Positions 15,749-26,245 are shown, numbered from the stretch's first letter. The stretch: DNA of 64,000 nt from SB15 sp964639245 (GCA_964639245.1 CAZXCU010000007.1:186001-250000), one strand, 5' to 3'. A program made the numbers and translations. The notes: generated by a model from the letters alone, not told the origin.

Positions 15749-18499
15749 TTACACTTCTGGTGCTGCCGCAACCCGATTGCTGCCCAAAGTGGATTTTATC
15801 TGCCGCGCAATTTCTTTGAGCATGGCTTCACGGTCATACGCCCCTTTCTGGACAATTCGCTGGACATGCCCGTTCAATTTCATCCTGTCCTGTGCAGTGA
15901 GGGTCATCGCGGTGACGACAATGACGGGAATATCGCGCCATTCCTCGTGTTTACGGATGACTTCGATAAATTCAAACCCATCCATTTCGGGCATCATCAA
16001 ATCCAGCAGCACCAGTTGGGGTTGGTGTTTTTCCATCTGCGCCAATCCTACCCGCCCATTTTCAGCCTCGTGAACTTCCCAGCCTTGTTCCTTGAGCGTG
16101 TCGGCAATCATCAGGCGAATCGATTCGTCGTCCTCCACCACCAAAATTTTACAAATTGGCTGTTCGCAGACGTATTTTTGCAGCACCTCGCGCAGGCGTT
16201 CCGGGTTGATGGGCTTGGTCAGATATTCGGATGCCCCCAGCGCATACCCCATTTTTTTGTTTTCGATGATGGTCAGCATAATCACAGGAATATGGGCAAG
16301 TTCGGGGTCAGCTTTGAGCATCGCCAGCACCCCCCAACCATCCATTTCGGGCATCATCACGTCAAGGGTAATCATGCTCGGTTTAAGTTCTTTTGCCAGC
16401 TTGAGTCCTTCCTCCCCACTGGCACAGGTGACGACTTTATACCCCTCCTCAGTGAGATAGTGAGTCATCAAATCACGCACGGTGGCATCATCATCAATCA
16501 CCAGCATCAATTCGCCTTCGGCAAGCGCAAGATGATGGGCAGGAATGGTTTCGGTCTGGACTTCGCGGTCTTTGGATGGCACAACAATCGTCGGCAGCAG
16601 CACCGTAAACAGTGACCCTTTGCCTTCCTCACTTTCCACCCAGATCATCCCGCCCATCATTTCGCAGAAGCGACGGCAGATGGCAAGCCCCAGCCCTGTT
16701 CCGCCGTATTTACGGGTGGTCGAAGCATCGGCCTGCACAAATTCCTGAAAAACTTTTTCCAGCGCTTCTTTGGACATGCCAATCCCCGTGTCCCGCACCT
16801 CAAAACGCATCCAAGTGGCCTCGTTGATGGTTTCGGGTTTGGCGGTCAGGGTAATCGTGCCGTTTTCGGTGAACTTAGCTGCGTTGCTCAACAAATTGAA
16901 CAAAATTTGACGGACTTTGGTGGAATCTGCCCGCACTTTGCCAAGATTGTCCGAAAAGTCGACCTGCAACACGTTGCCATTTTTAATCGCTAACGGACGC
17001 GCTGATTCGACGGTTGCTTCAAGCAGGCTCTGGATGTCAAAGGTTTCAAGATACATCTCCATGCGACCCGCTTCGATTTTGCTCAAATCCAGCACATCAT
17101 TGATGAGATTCAACAGATGGCTGCCGTTGTCCGCTACCCGTTTCAGGCGGTCTACCTGTAATTCGGTAGTGGGGCCATATGTACCGGACAGCACCAAATT
17201 GCTGTACCCGATAATCGCGTTCAGGGGGGTACGCAGTTCATGACTCATGTTGGCAAGAAACACACTTTTGGAACGGCTGGCAGCCAGCGCTTCATCCCGT
17301 GCAATTGCCAATTCGTTCATCGCTAGGTTCAATTTATTGCGTTCTTCTATAAGTTCCGCCGTGCGCTGCTCGACCCGTTGTTCTAGATTGTTATACAAAT
17401 TGCGAAGTTGAACCGCCATCGTATTAAAATTTTCGCTCAGGTCGGTCAGTTCATCCCGCACCAGAAAATAGGGAATCGCCACCCGCTGTTCCAAATCGCC
17501 CGCGCTGGCTTTTTGGGTTGCGCGGGCAAGCTGGCGCAGGGGGCGCGAGAAATTAAAGAAAATCCCTAGCGCAATCACCAGACTTAACCCCGTAATCACC
17601 GCCGCGAATCCGCCCAAAACCGATTGAATATTGCGCTGCACCTCCAACTGATCTTGAATAGACTGCATCACCAGAATCGCGCCTTGTGGCTGGTCATCCA
17701 GAATCAAGGGGTGTGCCAACAGCCGATATTGCCGTTCATCGTTGACGGTGATAGTTCGCACGGAAATTTTGCCGTCGGGGTCAATAAACCCCTCCTTGAC
17801 GATTTTTTCGTAATCGGTTGCCGTGTCGATGGTGCTGGCAATGACCGCGTTGTCTTTGACGATAGCCAGATTCACATTCAAAATCTGGCTGATGGGGAGA
17901 AGATAGCTGTCATCAAGATAGGCCGCCGCCAGAATCACCCCCGCAACTTTGCCCTCATACAAAACAGGCGCGGCACTAATCACCTGTGAGGACTGCGGCG
18001 CAATCGCAATGCCACTTTGTGGCTGACCGGAGGCAATCGCGGCGAGAATTAAACCGTCCCGAATCCGGGTGGTGTCTTCGCTAACCTGCAAACGGCGGGT
18101 AATGGGCGGCCCACCATAATAAAAAGCGGGATTGCCAGCCTCAAACAGCGGCGGATAAAAACTCAATTCTTGGAGACTCAAGGTTTCTTTACGGGGCAGC
18201 AAAACCTCATGAAAGGCATTGACCTCCGGTTGCTGACTGACCGCTTCGACTTCGGGCAGGTTGGCGACAAAACTTGCCCGAATCAAAGTGTTCGCCTCCG
18301 CTTGCAGCAACAGTTCTGCCGCCGATTGCGCGGTGCGGGTCAGTTGGCGGTCTGTATCCTCCTCCAGCACATTTTTGAGTCGCGCTGTGGTGACGGGCAG
18401 CAGTACCGCCACCACAATCGCAACAATTAAGACAAAGGGCAGCAGCAGCTTCCATTGAATACTCAAGGCGCGGCGCGTGAGTCTGGCTATCATACGCAT
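15749..18499 (-). CDS. Membrane hybrid histidine kinase with two receiver domains
   Basis: 916 residues. The start has AAAGGA 5 bases upstream. Layout: membrane helix about 16-36, extracellular sensor about 37-285 with a Cache-like pattern ([19 protein letters not shown] in pieces), second membrane helix about 290-314, HAMP about 315-367, coiled coil, HisKA with H420 ([13 protein letters not shown]), HATPase about 520-640 (N-box [22 protein letters not shown]), receiver 1 with D713 and receiver 2 with D833. The double receiver suggests a phosphorelay. A protein of the same layout and almost identical kinase core is encoded at 49885. The di-heme cytochrome gene ends 21 bases upstream on the same strand. 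Confidence 0.92.
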   Translation of the reverse strand: MRMIARLTRRALSIQWKLLLPFVLIVAIVVAVLLPVTTARLKNVLEEDTDRQLTRTAQSAAELLLQAEANTLIRASFVANLPEVEAVSQQPEVNAFHEVLLPRKETLSLQELSFYPPLFEAGNPAFYYGGPPITRRLQVSEDTTRIRDGLILAAIASGQPQSGIAIAPQSSQVISAAPVLYEGKVAGVILAAAYLDDSYLLPISQILNVNLAIVKDNAVIASTIDTATDYEKIVKEGFIDPDGKISVRTITVNDERQYRLLAHPLILDDQPQGAILVMQSIQDQLEVQRNIQSVLGGFAAVITGLSLVIALGIFFNFSRPLRQLARATQKASAGDLEQRVAIPYFLVRDELTDLSENFNTMAVQLRNLYNNLEQRVEQRTAELIEERNKLNLAMNELAIARDEALAASRSKSVFLANMSHELRTPLNAIIGYSNLVLSGTYGPTTELQVDRLKRVADNGSHLLNLINDVLDLSKIEAGRMEMYLETFDIQSLLEATVESARPLAIKNGNVLQVDFSDNLGKVRADSTKVRQILFNLLSNAAKFTENGTITLTAKPETINEATWMRFEVRDTGIGMSKEALEKVFQEFVQADASTTRKYGGTGLGLAICRRFCEMMGGMIWVESEEGKGSLFTVLLPTIVVPSKDREVQTETIPAHHLALAEGELMLVIDDDATVRDLMTHYLTEEGYKVVTCASGEEGLKLAKELKPSMITLDVMMPEMDGWGVLAMLKADPELAHIPVIMLTIIENKKMGYALGASEYLTKPINPERLREVLQKYVCEQPICKILVVEDDESIRLMIADTLKEQGWEVHEAENGRVGLAQMEKHQPQLVLLDLMMPEMDGFEFIEVIRKHEEWRDIPVIVVTAMTLTAQDRMKLNGHVQRIVQKGAYDREAMLKEIARQIKSTLGSNRVAAAPEV

Positions 18500-18520
18500 T
18501 TTTCCTTTGCAGGTGTGCCG

Positions 18521-19504
18521 TTATTCGATGGTCTGTTCAAACCCCTCATTCAGCGATGGCGCAGGCACTTCATTGTCTACCGCTTCTAAGCCATCACGGA
18601 GGAAGGTCAGCAGGGCATTAAAATCTTGTTCAACCAATCCTGCATAATCTTGCCACGGCATCAGCACCAAACGCCGACCATCGCGCCCGATTCCGGTTTG
18701 AATCGCCCGCCGGATTTCCTCGTCCGACCATTCACCCAAACCAGTTTCATCATGCGGGGTCAAATTTGCTGCGTAAACAATCCCCCAAGGGCCTTCGTAG
18801 GGTTGTCCGCCTGCCAGATACTGCTCCATATTAGCAAAACCCGTTTCAAGGTCTAGCGGAGTATGACATTCTTGACAGGGCAACACGCCGCGAATCAGAT
18901 ATTCGCCGTAAGCCTGTGCATCTTCCACATCCGGCGCAACAATCGGTTCTTCCGGGGCGGTCAACCCAAACGGCGGCAGCACCATCGCGGAGTCGGGAAT
19001 TTGATTCGCAATGGGTTCAAGACTGCGGAGATAGGCAATGATGGCCTCTAAATCGGCATCCGCCATATTTTTATACACATTAAACGGCATAATCGGGTGA
19101 AGCTGACGACCATCCTTCGACACCCCTATTTGCAGGGCGGCTTTAATTTCTTCGTCCGTCCATGCACCGATGCCCGTGGCTTCGTCCGGTGTGATATTCG
19201 AACTCAGGATAATGCCGCCCGGCCCCAGATCAAAAGGCCGTCCGCCGGATAACAAACGCTCGGTGTTCAGTGCGTTTTTCTCAAAAAAGGTCAATGTCTG
19301 CAAATCTTCTAGCGTGGCTTCCGGCGATAAATATTGATCCTGAAAAGGGGTGTGGCAGATGATACACCCGGCGATATTGGCTAAATATTCGCCGCGTTCT
19401 ACCTGCGTTACCGCGTCGGTTTGCGGTGCGGGGCGCATCGCCAGCGTGACCAATCCAAAACCGGCAAAAATGAACAGAAGTAAAAATGTACGTTTGAGAT
19501 TCAT
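18521..19504 (-). CDS. Exported di-heme cytochrome c
   Basis: 327 residues from ATG 19504. A hydrophobic N-terminus (TFLLLFIFAGFGLVTLA) acts as signal or anchor. Two heme c motifs, CIICH at about 47 and CQECH at about 210, each start a repeated cytochrome unit: SNITPDEATGIGAWTDEEI in the first and ANLTPHDETGLGEWSDEEI in the second, each followed by a MPF/MPW motif that could supply the axial methionine. This resembles the cytochrome subunits of membrane alcohol or sugar dehydrogenases and related electron carriers. No dehydrogenase lies next to it; the neighbour downstream is the hybrid kinase. Confidence 0.88.
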   Translation of the reverse strand: MNLKRTFLLLFIFAGFGLVTLAMRPAPQTDAVTQVERGEYLANIAGCIICHTPFQDQYLSPEATLEDLQTLTFFEKNALNTERLLSGGRPFDLGPGGIILSSNITPDEATGIGAWTDEEIKAALQIGVSKDGRQLHPIMPFNVYKNMADADLEAIIAYLRSLEPIANQIPDSAMVLPPFGLTAPEEPIVAPDVEDAQAYGEYLIRGVLPCQECHTPLDLETGFANMEQYLAGGQPYEGPWGIVYAANLTPHDETGLGEWSDEEIRRAIQTGIGRDGRRLVLMPWQDYAGLVEQDFNALLTFLRDGLEAVDNEVPAPSLNEGFEQTIE

Positions 19505-19714
19505 GCTGTTCTTTCCCAAGTGTTGTGTAGTAGAAAACTAGGACTGTGATATTAGCTGCGATTATCATTCATAGTACACCAACTTCTTAAAAATGATGAA
19601 AATAGTATAAGGTTATAAAAAGTCGGTTTGAAAACTCTTACGCGTAGCCCCATTGCCATAGCCGATTTGTAATCATGTTATAATTAGGGAAGTATCCAGT
19701 TTGGTGATGAGCCT

Positions 19715-20335
19715 ATGGCAAAAAAAGTCGCGGTACTACCATCCAAATATTTGCCATGGAAGGGCTACTTTGACCTGATTAATCAGGTCGATAGTTGTTT
19801 CATTTATGAAAATGGCGAGTTATACCGCACAACGATTAAGACCCCTGACGGCCTTGCTGCGCTTGAACTCCCTGTCCACAATTTGCAGGATACCTCGTGG
19901 GCGATGGCACACTGGGAGATGCTTGAAGCGAGTTATGCCCGTTCGCCCCGTTTCCGCGAGTATGCCTATGTCCTGTATGCCATCTACCAGAATATGACCG
20001 AAAAAACCGTCAGCCGCATCAATTACATTTTTATCCGTACTATTTGCGACATTATGAATATCAACACCCCCCTTGCGGCGGTGGTCTGCGATGGCAGCAG
20101 CGATGGGTTTCTCCAGATTTGCCAGCACGCAGGGGCAACCTGTTTTTTGCACGACCCCGCCCAAAAAGTCATGGTTGAACCCTTTACGGAGGCGGGCATC
20201 CAGGTTGCAACGGTAGACTTTTCTAACTATCCGCCCTATGAGCAGCTTTACCCCCCTTTTGAACATCAGGTGAGCATGGTGGACTTGCTGTTTAGCGAAG
20301 GAATCTATGCCCCGCGCTATCTGAAATCCTTCTAA
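19715..20335 (+). CDS. WbqC-like family protein
   Basis: 206 residues. The N-terminus KKVAVLPSKYLPWKGYFDLI and VDSCFIYENGELY match the WbqC pattern (P-YLPW-GYFD-I...D-F), with LELPVHN and the late FEHQVSMVDLLFSEG closing motif also present. The family is found in O-antigen and glycan clusters and in scattered positions; members are thought to act in amino-sugar modification, but the reaction is not settled. No glycosyltransferase is near. It is a single gene between two intergenic regions. Confidence 0.72.
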   Translation: MAKKVAVLPSKYLPWKGYFDLINQVDSCFIYENGELYRTTIKTPDGLAALELPVHNLQDTSWAMAHWEMLEASYARSPRFREYAYVLYAIYQNMTEKTVSRINYIFIRTICDIMNINTPLAAVVCDGSSDGFLQICQHAGATCFLHDPAQKVMVEPFTEAGIQVATVDFSNYPPYEQLYPPFEHQVSMVDLLFSEGIYAPRYLKSF

Positions 20336-20441
20336 CCGTCTCCTAACTAAAAATTAGGAAGTTTTTTGCGCCCCAAACATGGTAAGAAATTTATGAAGAT
20401 TCTATAATGTCTCCTACCATATGGAAGAGAGGCATTGTGAG

Positions 20442-23400
20442 ATGTTGATGGAAGCCGCGCCACCGTTGGTTGGCAGACGCTACCTGTTACACGAACAAAT
20501 CGGTAAAGGGGGGATGGGGGAAGTTTACCGGGCAACTGACCGCCTGCATAATCAGCAGGTGGCGCTCAAACGGGTACTCACCTCAACAGATTGGCTGGAA
20601 ACTGCCAGCATCAGCAACAGTCTCGATTTTCGTGTGGCGCTGGCGCAAGAATTTAAAATTTTGGCGAGTCTGCGTCACCCGCATATCATCAGCGTGTTGG
20701 ATTACGGCTTTGATGCCGAAAACCAGCCCTTCATTGTGATGGAACTGCTCGAAAACGCCCAAACCATTCTGGAAGCAGGCCACAACCAACCGCTCGCCAA
20801 GCGGGTAGAAATGCTCATTCAGGTGCTGCAAGCGCTGGCCTATTTGCACCGGCGCGGCATTTTGCATCGGGATTTAAAACCCGCCAACTTGCTGGTGGGG
20901 ACAGATGGCAAAGTCAAAATGCTCGATTTTGGCCTGTCCATCGCACGCGGCGAAGTCTCCGACGAAGATGCCTACACCAGTGGCACACTCTCTTACATGG
21001 CCCCGGAAGTCATTGAAGGCCGCGCCCCCAGCGAACTTTCCGATTTATATGCGGTGGGAACGATTGCCTACGAACTCCTCACCGGACAGCATCCCTTTAA
21101 TAAGGGCAACATCAGCCAGATGCTGCATGATGTCCTGCAAACCCCGCCGGATTTACAACGGGTTGTGCTTGACCCGCGTTTGGAAGAAGTGCTGGGGAAA
21201 CTGCTGCAAAAAGACCCGGCTGACCGTTACCAGAGCGCCGCAGAAGTCTTGGAATTTTATGCTGACTCGACCAATCAGCAGCATCTTTTAGAAAATGAAG
21301 CCACGCGGGAAAGTTTTTTGCAAGCGGCGCGTTTTGTCGGGCGCGATGCCGAAATCGCCATCTTGAATAAAGCCTTAAGTGCAGCGCGGCAGGGACAGGG
21401 AAGTGCATGGTTGGTGGGCGGAGAAAGCGGGGTGGGCAAAACCCGTTTGTTAGACGAAACTCGTATTCACGCCCTCGTTGACCAGATGCTGGTGCTGCGC
21501 GGACAGGCCACGCGGGAAAAAACCGTTACTTATCAGTTATGGCGTGGGCCATTACGCTGGTTGACGCTGCAAACCGACCTTTCTGACCTTGAGGCCAGTG
21601 TTCTAAAAGAACTCATTCCCGATATTGAAACCCTGTTAGAACGGCCTATCCCGGATGCCCCCCGCCTCGATTCGCAGGCGACTCAAGAACGGTTGTTAGA
21701 AGTCATTGAAAATATCTTTTTGCGCCAGACTCAGCCGATTGTATTAATTATGGAAGATTTGCATTGGGTGGGCAGCGCCAGCTTGAAAGTTATTTCGCGC
21801 CTCACCCGCCATATTGCCGATTTTCCGTTGGTACTCATTGGCAGCTATCGGAACGACGAACGGCAGGATTTACCGTCCGAATTGCCAGAGATGAAATCGT
21901 TGCCGCTTGAACGCTTGGGCGAAGCCGCCATCGCCGAACTCAGTGAATCCATGCTGGGGCGCGAAGGCCGCGAAAAACAGGTCGTCGAACTGCTGCAACG
22001 CGAATCCGAAGGCAATGTCTTTTTCTTGGTCGAAGTCGTGCGGGCGCTGGCGGAACGCGCCGGACAACTGCAAAATGTGGCGTATATGACGCTGCCTTCC
22101 AGCATTTTTGCGGGAGGGATGCAGCAATTGGTCGAACGGCGTTTATCCCATGTTCCCGCCCCGGCCCTTCCCATGTTGGAACTTGCGGCGGTGATGGGAC
22201 GCAAATTGAATTTGGCGCTGCTGAAACACGCCTATCCCCAGACCGACTTGGACGGATGGCTCACCCTCTGTAGTAACGCGGCGGTGCTGGATGTGTTTGA
22301 CGAACAATGGCAGTTCGCCCACGACAAAATCCGCGAAGGCATTATGGCAAAGTTGAGCGACGGGCAAAAAATCAGCCTGCACGAACAAGCCGCACAGACC
22401 ATTGAATCGGTCTATGGCACAGACCCCACCTACACCGGACTCCTGGCCTATCATTGGAGCAATACCAGCAATACCGCCAAAGCGATTGCCTATCTGGACA
22501 AAGCCGGCGAACAATCGGTGGAAAGCTACGCCAATCAGGAAGCGATTCATTCCCTCACCCAAGCGGCTCAATTGGACAAAACCCCCGACCCCACCCGTTT
22601 GCTGCACCGCGAAACCCTCTTAGGACGTGCCTATCTGGGGGCAGGAAAACTCCCCGAAAGCCGTGTGCATCTGGAAAAAGCGCTGCAACTGCTTGGTTAT
22701 GCGCTGCCCAATCAAAAAGCACGCTTGGTGGGTAGCCTGTTAGTGCGGTTGGGGCAGCAAATTGGACATCGCAGCATGGGCATGATGCGCCCTGCCCGCA
22801 GTCATGATAAACAGGAAAAATTACTTGATGCGGTGCGGGTGTATGAAAAACTCAGCGAAATTACCTTTTATAATGGCGATGTTCCGCGCACCATTTACTG
22901 TTCCATGTCCACCCTGAATCTGAGTGAACGGGCGGGGATTTCGCCGGAATTAGCGCGGGCTTATGCGAATATGGCGGTGGTGGCTGGTTTGGTTGGCATG
23001 ACCCGCTTGGGCGATGTATACGTCAAAAATGCGCTCAACTCGGTGGATGCCGTCAAGGATGATTTTACCCGTGCGCGAACGATTTCGCGGGTAGCGCTGT
23101 ATGCCTGCGGATTGGGACGCTGGCAGGAGGCCGAAGCATGGCTCACCGAAGCGATGCAAATTGCCGACAAAATCGGCGACAGTCGCCAATGGGGAGAATC
23201 AGCAGCCGTCAAAAGCAATGTGTTGCACCTGACCGCCCGCTTTGAAGACAGCCGCCTTTTGTGCATCGAAATTGCCAACCGCAGCGCCCGCACCGGCGAT
23301 GTGCAGCACCAGACATGGGGCAGCAATTATCAGGCGCAAAGTGTGTTACGGATGGATCAATGGGAACTGGCCTATGAATTGCTGGTGGCAACCCGCCAAC

Positions 23401-23837
23401 AGTTAAAAAGCCGTCCCGATTTGCTCACCACCCGCATCATCAACAATGGGCTACTGGCACTCACCCAGGTACGGCGCGGGGAAACAAAAAATGCCCATCA
23501 TCTGGCGCATGAAAATTTAAAACTCATTGGCGAATCGCGTGCGCCGAATGTGTTCAGCCTGTTTGAAGGCTACATCGGAACCGCCGAAGCACTGCTGCTG
23601 CTGGCGGAACAGGATACCATGATGCTCTCGGAAGCAACCACCGCTGTGGACTATCTGAAACGCTTCACCCATCGTTTCCCGATAGGCCAAGCCCGGACAT
23701 GGCTACTGACCGGCAAATTACAAAAATTGCGTGGTGAAAATCCGCACGAAGCATGGCAAAAAAGTTTGAACTTTGCCCGCCACTATCAGATGCCGTATGA
23801 TGAAACCCTTGCCAGTGATGCTTTGAAGGAAAGCTAA
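20442..23837 (+). CDS. Ser/Thr protein kinase fused to an AAA-type ATPase and TPR region
   Basis: About 1131 residues; ATG 20442 is favoured (GAGAGG about 10 bases before it) over 20421, and ATG 20448 is possible. The kinase domain is complete: glycine loop GKGGMGEVYRA, ATP lysine in VALKRVL, HRDLKPANLL, DFG and MAPE. At about 295-560 lies an AAA_16-type ATPase with Walker A GGESGVGKT and Walker B IVLIMEDLHW. The remaining 550 residues are TPR-like helices. This layout matches large bacterial signalling kinases whose ATPase and repeats sense or assemble partners. The V4R-domain gene follows after 4 bases and is likely its functional partner. Confidence 0.9.
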   Translation: MLMEAAPPLVGRRYLLHEQIGKGGMGEVYRATDRLHNQQVALKRVLTSTDWLETASISNSLDFRVALAQEFKILASLRHPHIISVLDYGFDAENQPFIVMELLENAQTILEAGHNQPLAKRVEMLIQVLQALAYLHRRGILHRDLKPANLLVGTDGKVKMLDFGLSIARGEVSDEDAYTSGTLSYMAPEVIEGRAPSELSDLYAVGTIAYELLTGQHPFNKGNISQMLHDVLQTPPDLQRVVLDPRLEEVLGKLLQKDPADRYQSAAEVLEFYADSTNQQHLLENEATRESFLQAARFVGRDAEIAILNKALSAARQGQGSAWLVGGESGVGKTRLLDETRIHALVDQMLVLRGQATREKTVTYQLWRGPLRWLTLQTDLSDLEASVLKELIPDIETLLERPIPDAPRLDSQATQERLLEVIENIFLRQTQPIVLIMEDLHWVGSASLKVISRLTRHIADFPLVLIGSYRNDERQDLPSELPEMKSLPLERLGEAAIAELSESMLGREGREKQVVELLQRESEGNVFFLVEVVRALAERAGQLQNVAYMTLPSSIFAGGMQQLVERRLSHVPAPALPMLELAAVMGRKLNLALLKHAYPQTDLDGWLTLCSNAAVLDVFDEQWQFAHDKIREGIMAKLSDGQKISLHEQAAQTIESVYGTDPTYTGLLAYHWSNTSNTAKAIAYLDKAGEQSVESYANQEAIHSLTQAAQLDKTPDPTRLLHRETLLGRAYLGAGKLPESRVHLEKALQLLGYALPNQKARLVGSLLVRLGQQIGHRSMGMMRPARSHDKQEKLLDAVRVYEKLSEITFYNGDVPRTIYCSMSTLNLSERAGISPELARAYANMAVVAGLVGMTRLGDVYVKNALNSVDAVKDDFTRARTISRVALYACGLGRWQEAEAWLTEAMQIADKIGDSRQWGESAAVKSNVLHLTARFEDSRLLCIEIANRSARTGDVQHQTWGSNYQAQSVLRMDQWELAYELLVATRQQLKSRPDLLTTRIINNGLLALTQVRRGETKNAHHLAHENLKLIGESRAPNVFSLFEGYIGTAEALLLLAEQDTMMLSEATTAVDYLKRFTHRFPIGQARTWLLTGKLQKLRGENPHEAWQKSLNFARHYQMPYDETLASDALKES

Positions 23838-23841
23838 GCCC

Positions 23842-24471
23842 ATGCCGCCGGAAAAAAGTACCTTTGCCTATCCAAACAAGTTCGCCCGGATTTATCTGGA
23901 ATCGTTGGAAGAAGTCATCGGGCGAAATGGCCTTAATGCCGTGCTGAATCTGGCGGATTTGGAGGTATTTATCCGCTTTCAGCCGCCAGACAATATGGAA
24001 AAAGGCTTTGATTTTAGCTATATGACCGCGTTGCAGCGTGGGCTACGTGAAATGGCGGGGGTTAAGATGGGGCATGGGATGGCATCAAAAGCGGGGCAAG
24101 TGGCCTTCAAACATGCCTACCGTGAATTTGGCGGACAGCTCGAACTGGATGAACTTCAAGCGCTTGCCCTGCCGATAGAAGATAAACTTGACGTGACGCT
24201 GCCGATGATGGCGGAATTTTTCACCCGTTTTTCCGACCAAGTATCGAATGCGTATTGTTATGATGATGAGCGCTATGTGTATACCTTAGAACGCTGCCCG
24301 ATGTGCTGGGGGCAAAAATCCACCCAACCCCTGTGCCATGCCGGAAAAGGGCTGATTGTAGCGGCGCTGCATTGGCTGTCGGGCGGTCAAGATTTTCGGG
24401 TGGACATCCAGCAGTGTATTGCCAAAGGGGATGACATGGGCAAATTTGTCATCTACAAAACGCCCGTTTAA
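23842..24471 (+). CDS. V4R (4-vinyl reductase) domain protein
   Basis: 209 residues. The C-terminal 140 residues have the V4R pattern: HGMASKAGQVAF, ERCPMCWGQKS, QPLCHAGKGLI and the closing QQCIAKGDDMGKFVI. V4R domains bind small hydrophobic ligands or metals through these cysteines and occur as sensor modules. The N-terminal 60 residues are unassigned. The gene begins 4 bases after the kinase stop, so the two are surely co-transcribed, suggesting that this protein feeds a ligand signal to the kinase or is its target. Confidence 0.78.
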   Translation: MPPEKSTFAYPNKFARIYLESLEEVIGRNGLNAVLNLADLEVFIRFQPPDNMEKGFDFSYMTALQRGLREMAGVKMGHGMASKAGQVAFKHAYREFGGQLELDELQALALPIEDKLDVTLPMMAEFFTRFSDQVSNAYCYDDERYVYTLERCPMCWGQKSTQPLCHAGKGLIVAALHWLSGGQDFRVDIQQCIAKGDDMGKFVIYKTPV

Positions 24472-24576
24472 CCCGCTTACCTGACGCACGTACACCGTTC
24501 CGCCGATTTTATAATTTTTTACAAAATGCCCTGCCGGATTTGTACTACAATCTATAAAAGGCAGGAGTCTGTTGGA

Positions 24577-26100
24577 ATGCGTCTTGTAAAATTCACGTTT
24601 ATTGTGATTCTCTTAGTCAGCAGTGCCAATCTGGTGTGGGCAGGGGCAGAAACTGACACCCGCCCTTCCCCCGTGCAAACGGATAGCGTACCCCGTTACG
24701 AAGAAGCCACCTGTAGTTTTTACAGCCCGCCGGGAACGGACGTGGAATGTGGCAATTTGATCGTGCCAGAAGACCACCAAGACCCGAACGGCACAACCAT
24801 TCGTCTGCATGTGGCGGTGTTTCGTAGCCCCAACGCCAACCCGCAACCGGATCCGATTGTGTACTTGGAAGGTGGCCCCGGTGGCAGTGCGCTGGAAACC
24901 ATCGGCTATGCCTATGATTATCTGGTCAAGCCGTTTATTGCCGAACGCGATTTTGTGGTGTTCGACCAGCGCGGCACCGGCTATTCTCAACCCTATCTCG
25001 GTTGCCCGGAATTGTTCGATGTTGGTTACGATACGATTGACCAATTTTTGATGCCTTCCGAAGATGTTGCTGCCAATCTGGAAGCAGTGCTGTCCTGTTA
25101 TGACCGTTTAACGGGGGACGGGGTGAATCTGAATGCCTACAACAGCGCGCAAAGTGCAGCCGATTTAAACATCCTGCGGCAAATGTTGGGCTATGACGAA
25201 TGGAATCTGTTCGGGATTTCCTATGGCACACGGCTTGCCCTCACCGCCATGCGTGACACCCCCGAAGGCATCCGTAGCGCAATTCTCGACTCCACCTACC
25301 CGCCGCAGGTGAATTTGTACATCGAAACCCCCGCCAATATGCACCGTTCTATGGACACTTTGTTCGCGGGGTGTGCCAAAGACCCGGCCTGCAATGCCCG
25401 CTATCCTGACCTTGAAACCGTCACTTGGAAATTGGTTGACCAGTTAAACCGCGAACCCGTGACCGTCTCATTAGATGATTTTTACCACGACAGTGATGTG
25501 CTGGTGACAGGCGATGATCTGGTTGGGTTGTTATTCCATTCATTTTATTCGGAATATCTGATTCCGACGCTGCCCTCTATTATTTATGCGGCCCGTGCAG
25601 GTGATTATGAAGAATTGGCATGGCTGCGGGCGCAATCGGTGGGCGGCGGCGGCGGCAACAGCATGGGTATGTATTATTCCGTCCAATGTTACGAGGAAGT
25701 GCCGTTCGGTTCGCCGGATGATGTGGTGGCGGGCGGAGCTGAACACGCGCAAATTTCCAATTTTTTCACCCGCAGTTACTATCTGGGCAAAGCGATTTTC
25801 ACCGTCTGCAAAAGCTGGCATCTGGATGGCTTTAACGAGGTCGAAAATCAACCCGTAGTGAGTGATATTCCCACCTTGATTCTTTCGGGTGAATATGACC
25901 CGATTACCCCACCCACTTGGGGCGCGATGACCAGCGAAACACTCGCAAACAGCTACCATTTTACCTTCCCCGGTTTAGGACATGGCGTGAGCATCGTGGG
26001 CGACTGTCCCATCGGCATTGTAACTGACTTTTTGGATACCCCCCTGAATGAGCCGGACTCAGCGTGTATTGCGGACATGCCCGGCCCGCTATTCGAGTAA
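24577..26100 (+). CDS. Secreted S33-family alpha/beta hydrolase (tripeptidyl aminopeptidase-like)
   Basis: 507 residues from ATG 24577 (AGGAG about 10 bases upstream). A signal peptide (LVKFTFIVILLVSSANLVWA) is followed by a family S33 hydrolase: VYLEGGPGGSA oxyanion-hole motif, FDQRGTGYS, nucleophile GISYGTRLA, the C-terminal TAP-like segment with SGEYDPITPP (Asp) and GLGHGVS (His). Such enzymes release N-terminal peptides or prolines. Six or more cysteines (ATCSFY, VECGNL, LGCPEL, AGCAKDPACNARY) suggest disulfides outside the cell. A dispersed repeat and a MerR-type promoter follow. Confidence 0.87.
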   Translation: MRLVKFTFIVILLVSSANLVWAGAETDTRPSPVQTDSVPRYEEATCSFYSPPGTDVECGNLIVPEDHQDPNGTTIRLHVAVFRSPNANPQPDPIVYLEGGPGGSALETIGYAYDYLVKPFIAERDFVVFDQRGTGYSQPYLGCPELFDVGYDTIDQFLMPSEDVAANLEAVLSCYDRLTGDGVNLNAYNSAQSAADLNILRQMLGYDEWNLFGISYGTRLALTAMRDTPEGIRSAILDSTYPPQVNLYIETPANMHRSMDTLFAGCAKDPACNARYPDLETVTWKLVDQLNREPVTVSLDDFYHDSDVLVTGDDLVGLLFHSFYSEYLIPTLPSIIYAARAGDYEELAWLRAQSVGGGGGNSMGMYYSVQCYEEVPFGSPDDVVAGGAEHAQISNFFTRSYYLGKAIFTVCKSWHLDGFNEVENQPVVSDIPTLILSGEYDPITPPTWGAMTSETLANSYHFTFPGLGHGVSIVGDCPIGIVTDFLDTPLNEPDSACIADMPGPLFE

Positions 26101-26121
26101 AACCCCACCCAAGTGTTTTTT

Positions 26122-26163
26122 TCTCCCCTCTCCAAAAAGTTGGAGAGGGGCGGGGGTGAGGTC
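26122..26163. repeat. Dispersed palindromic repeat, family A, copy 3
   Basis: TCTCCCCTCTCC and GGAGAGGGG arms around AAAAAGTT, followed by CGGGGGTGAGGTC. Located right after the hydrolase stop, upstream of the aldo/keto reductase promoter. Confidence 0.75.
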
Positions 26164-26214
26164 AAGCGCGGGTGTATCCCATCCCTGAATCCTGAAAATT
26201 CCATTTTTGCCTGC

Positions 26215-26245
26215 TTGACTTAGAGTGCGCTCAAAGATGTAGCAT
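26215..26245 (+). promoter_or_regulatory. MerR-type promoter and operator of the aldo/keto reductase
   Basis: TTGACT (26215-26220) and TAGCAT (26240-26245) are separated by 19 bases, the overlong spacer typical of MerR-family controlled promoters. The spacer carries an 18-base dyad, CTTAGAGTGCGCTCAAAG (26219-26236), of the type bound by MerR-family aldehyde/electrophile regulators. It fixes the translation start of the next gene at 26289 or downstream. No MerR-family gene is in this window. Confidence 0.65.

Noticed and set aside
15488..16615. 375-codon plus-strand frame rich in His and Phe opposite the hybrid kinase
   Set aside because: It is antisense to a well-supported kinase and sigma gene and has shadow-like composition.
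19653..19684. Promoter TTGCCA/TATAAT for the WbqC-like gene
   Set aside because: The spacer would be 20 bases, too long for a standard promoter, and no dyad suggests a MerR-type control.
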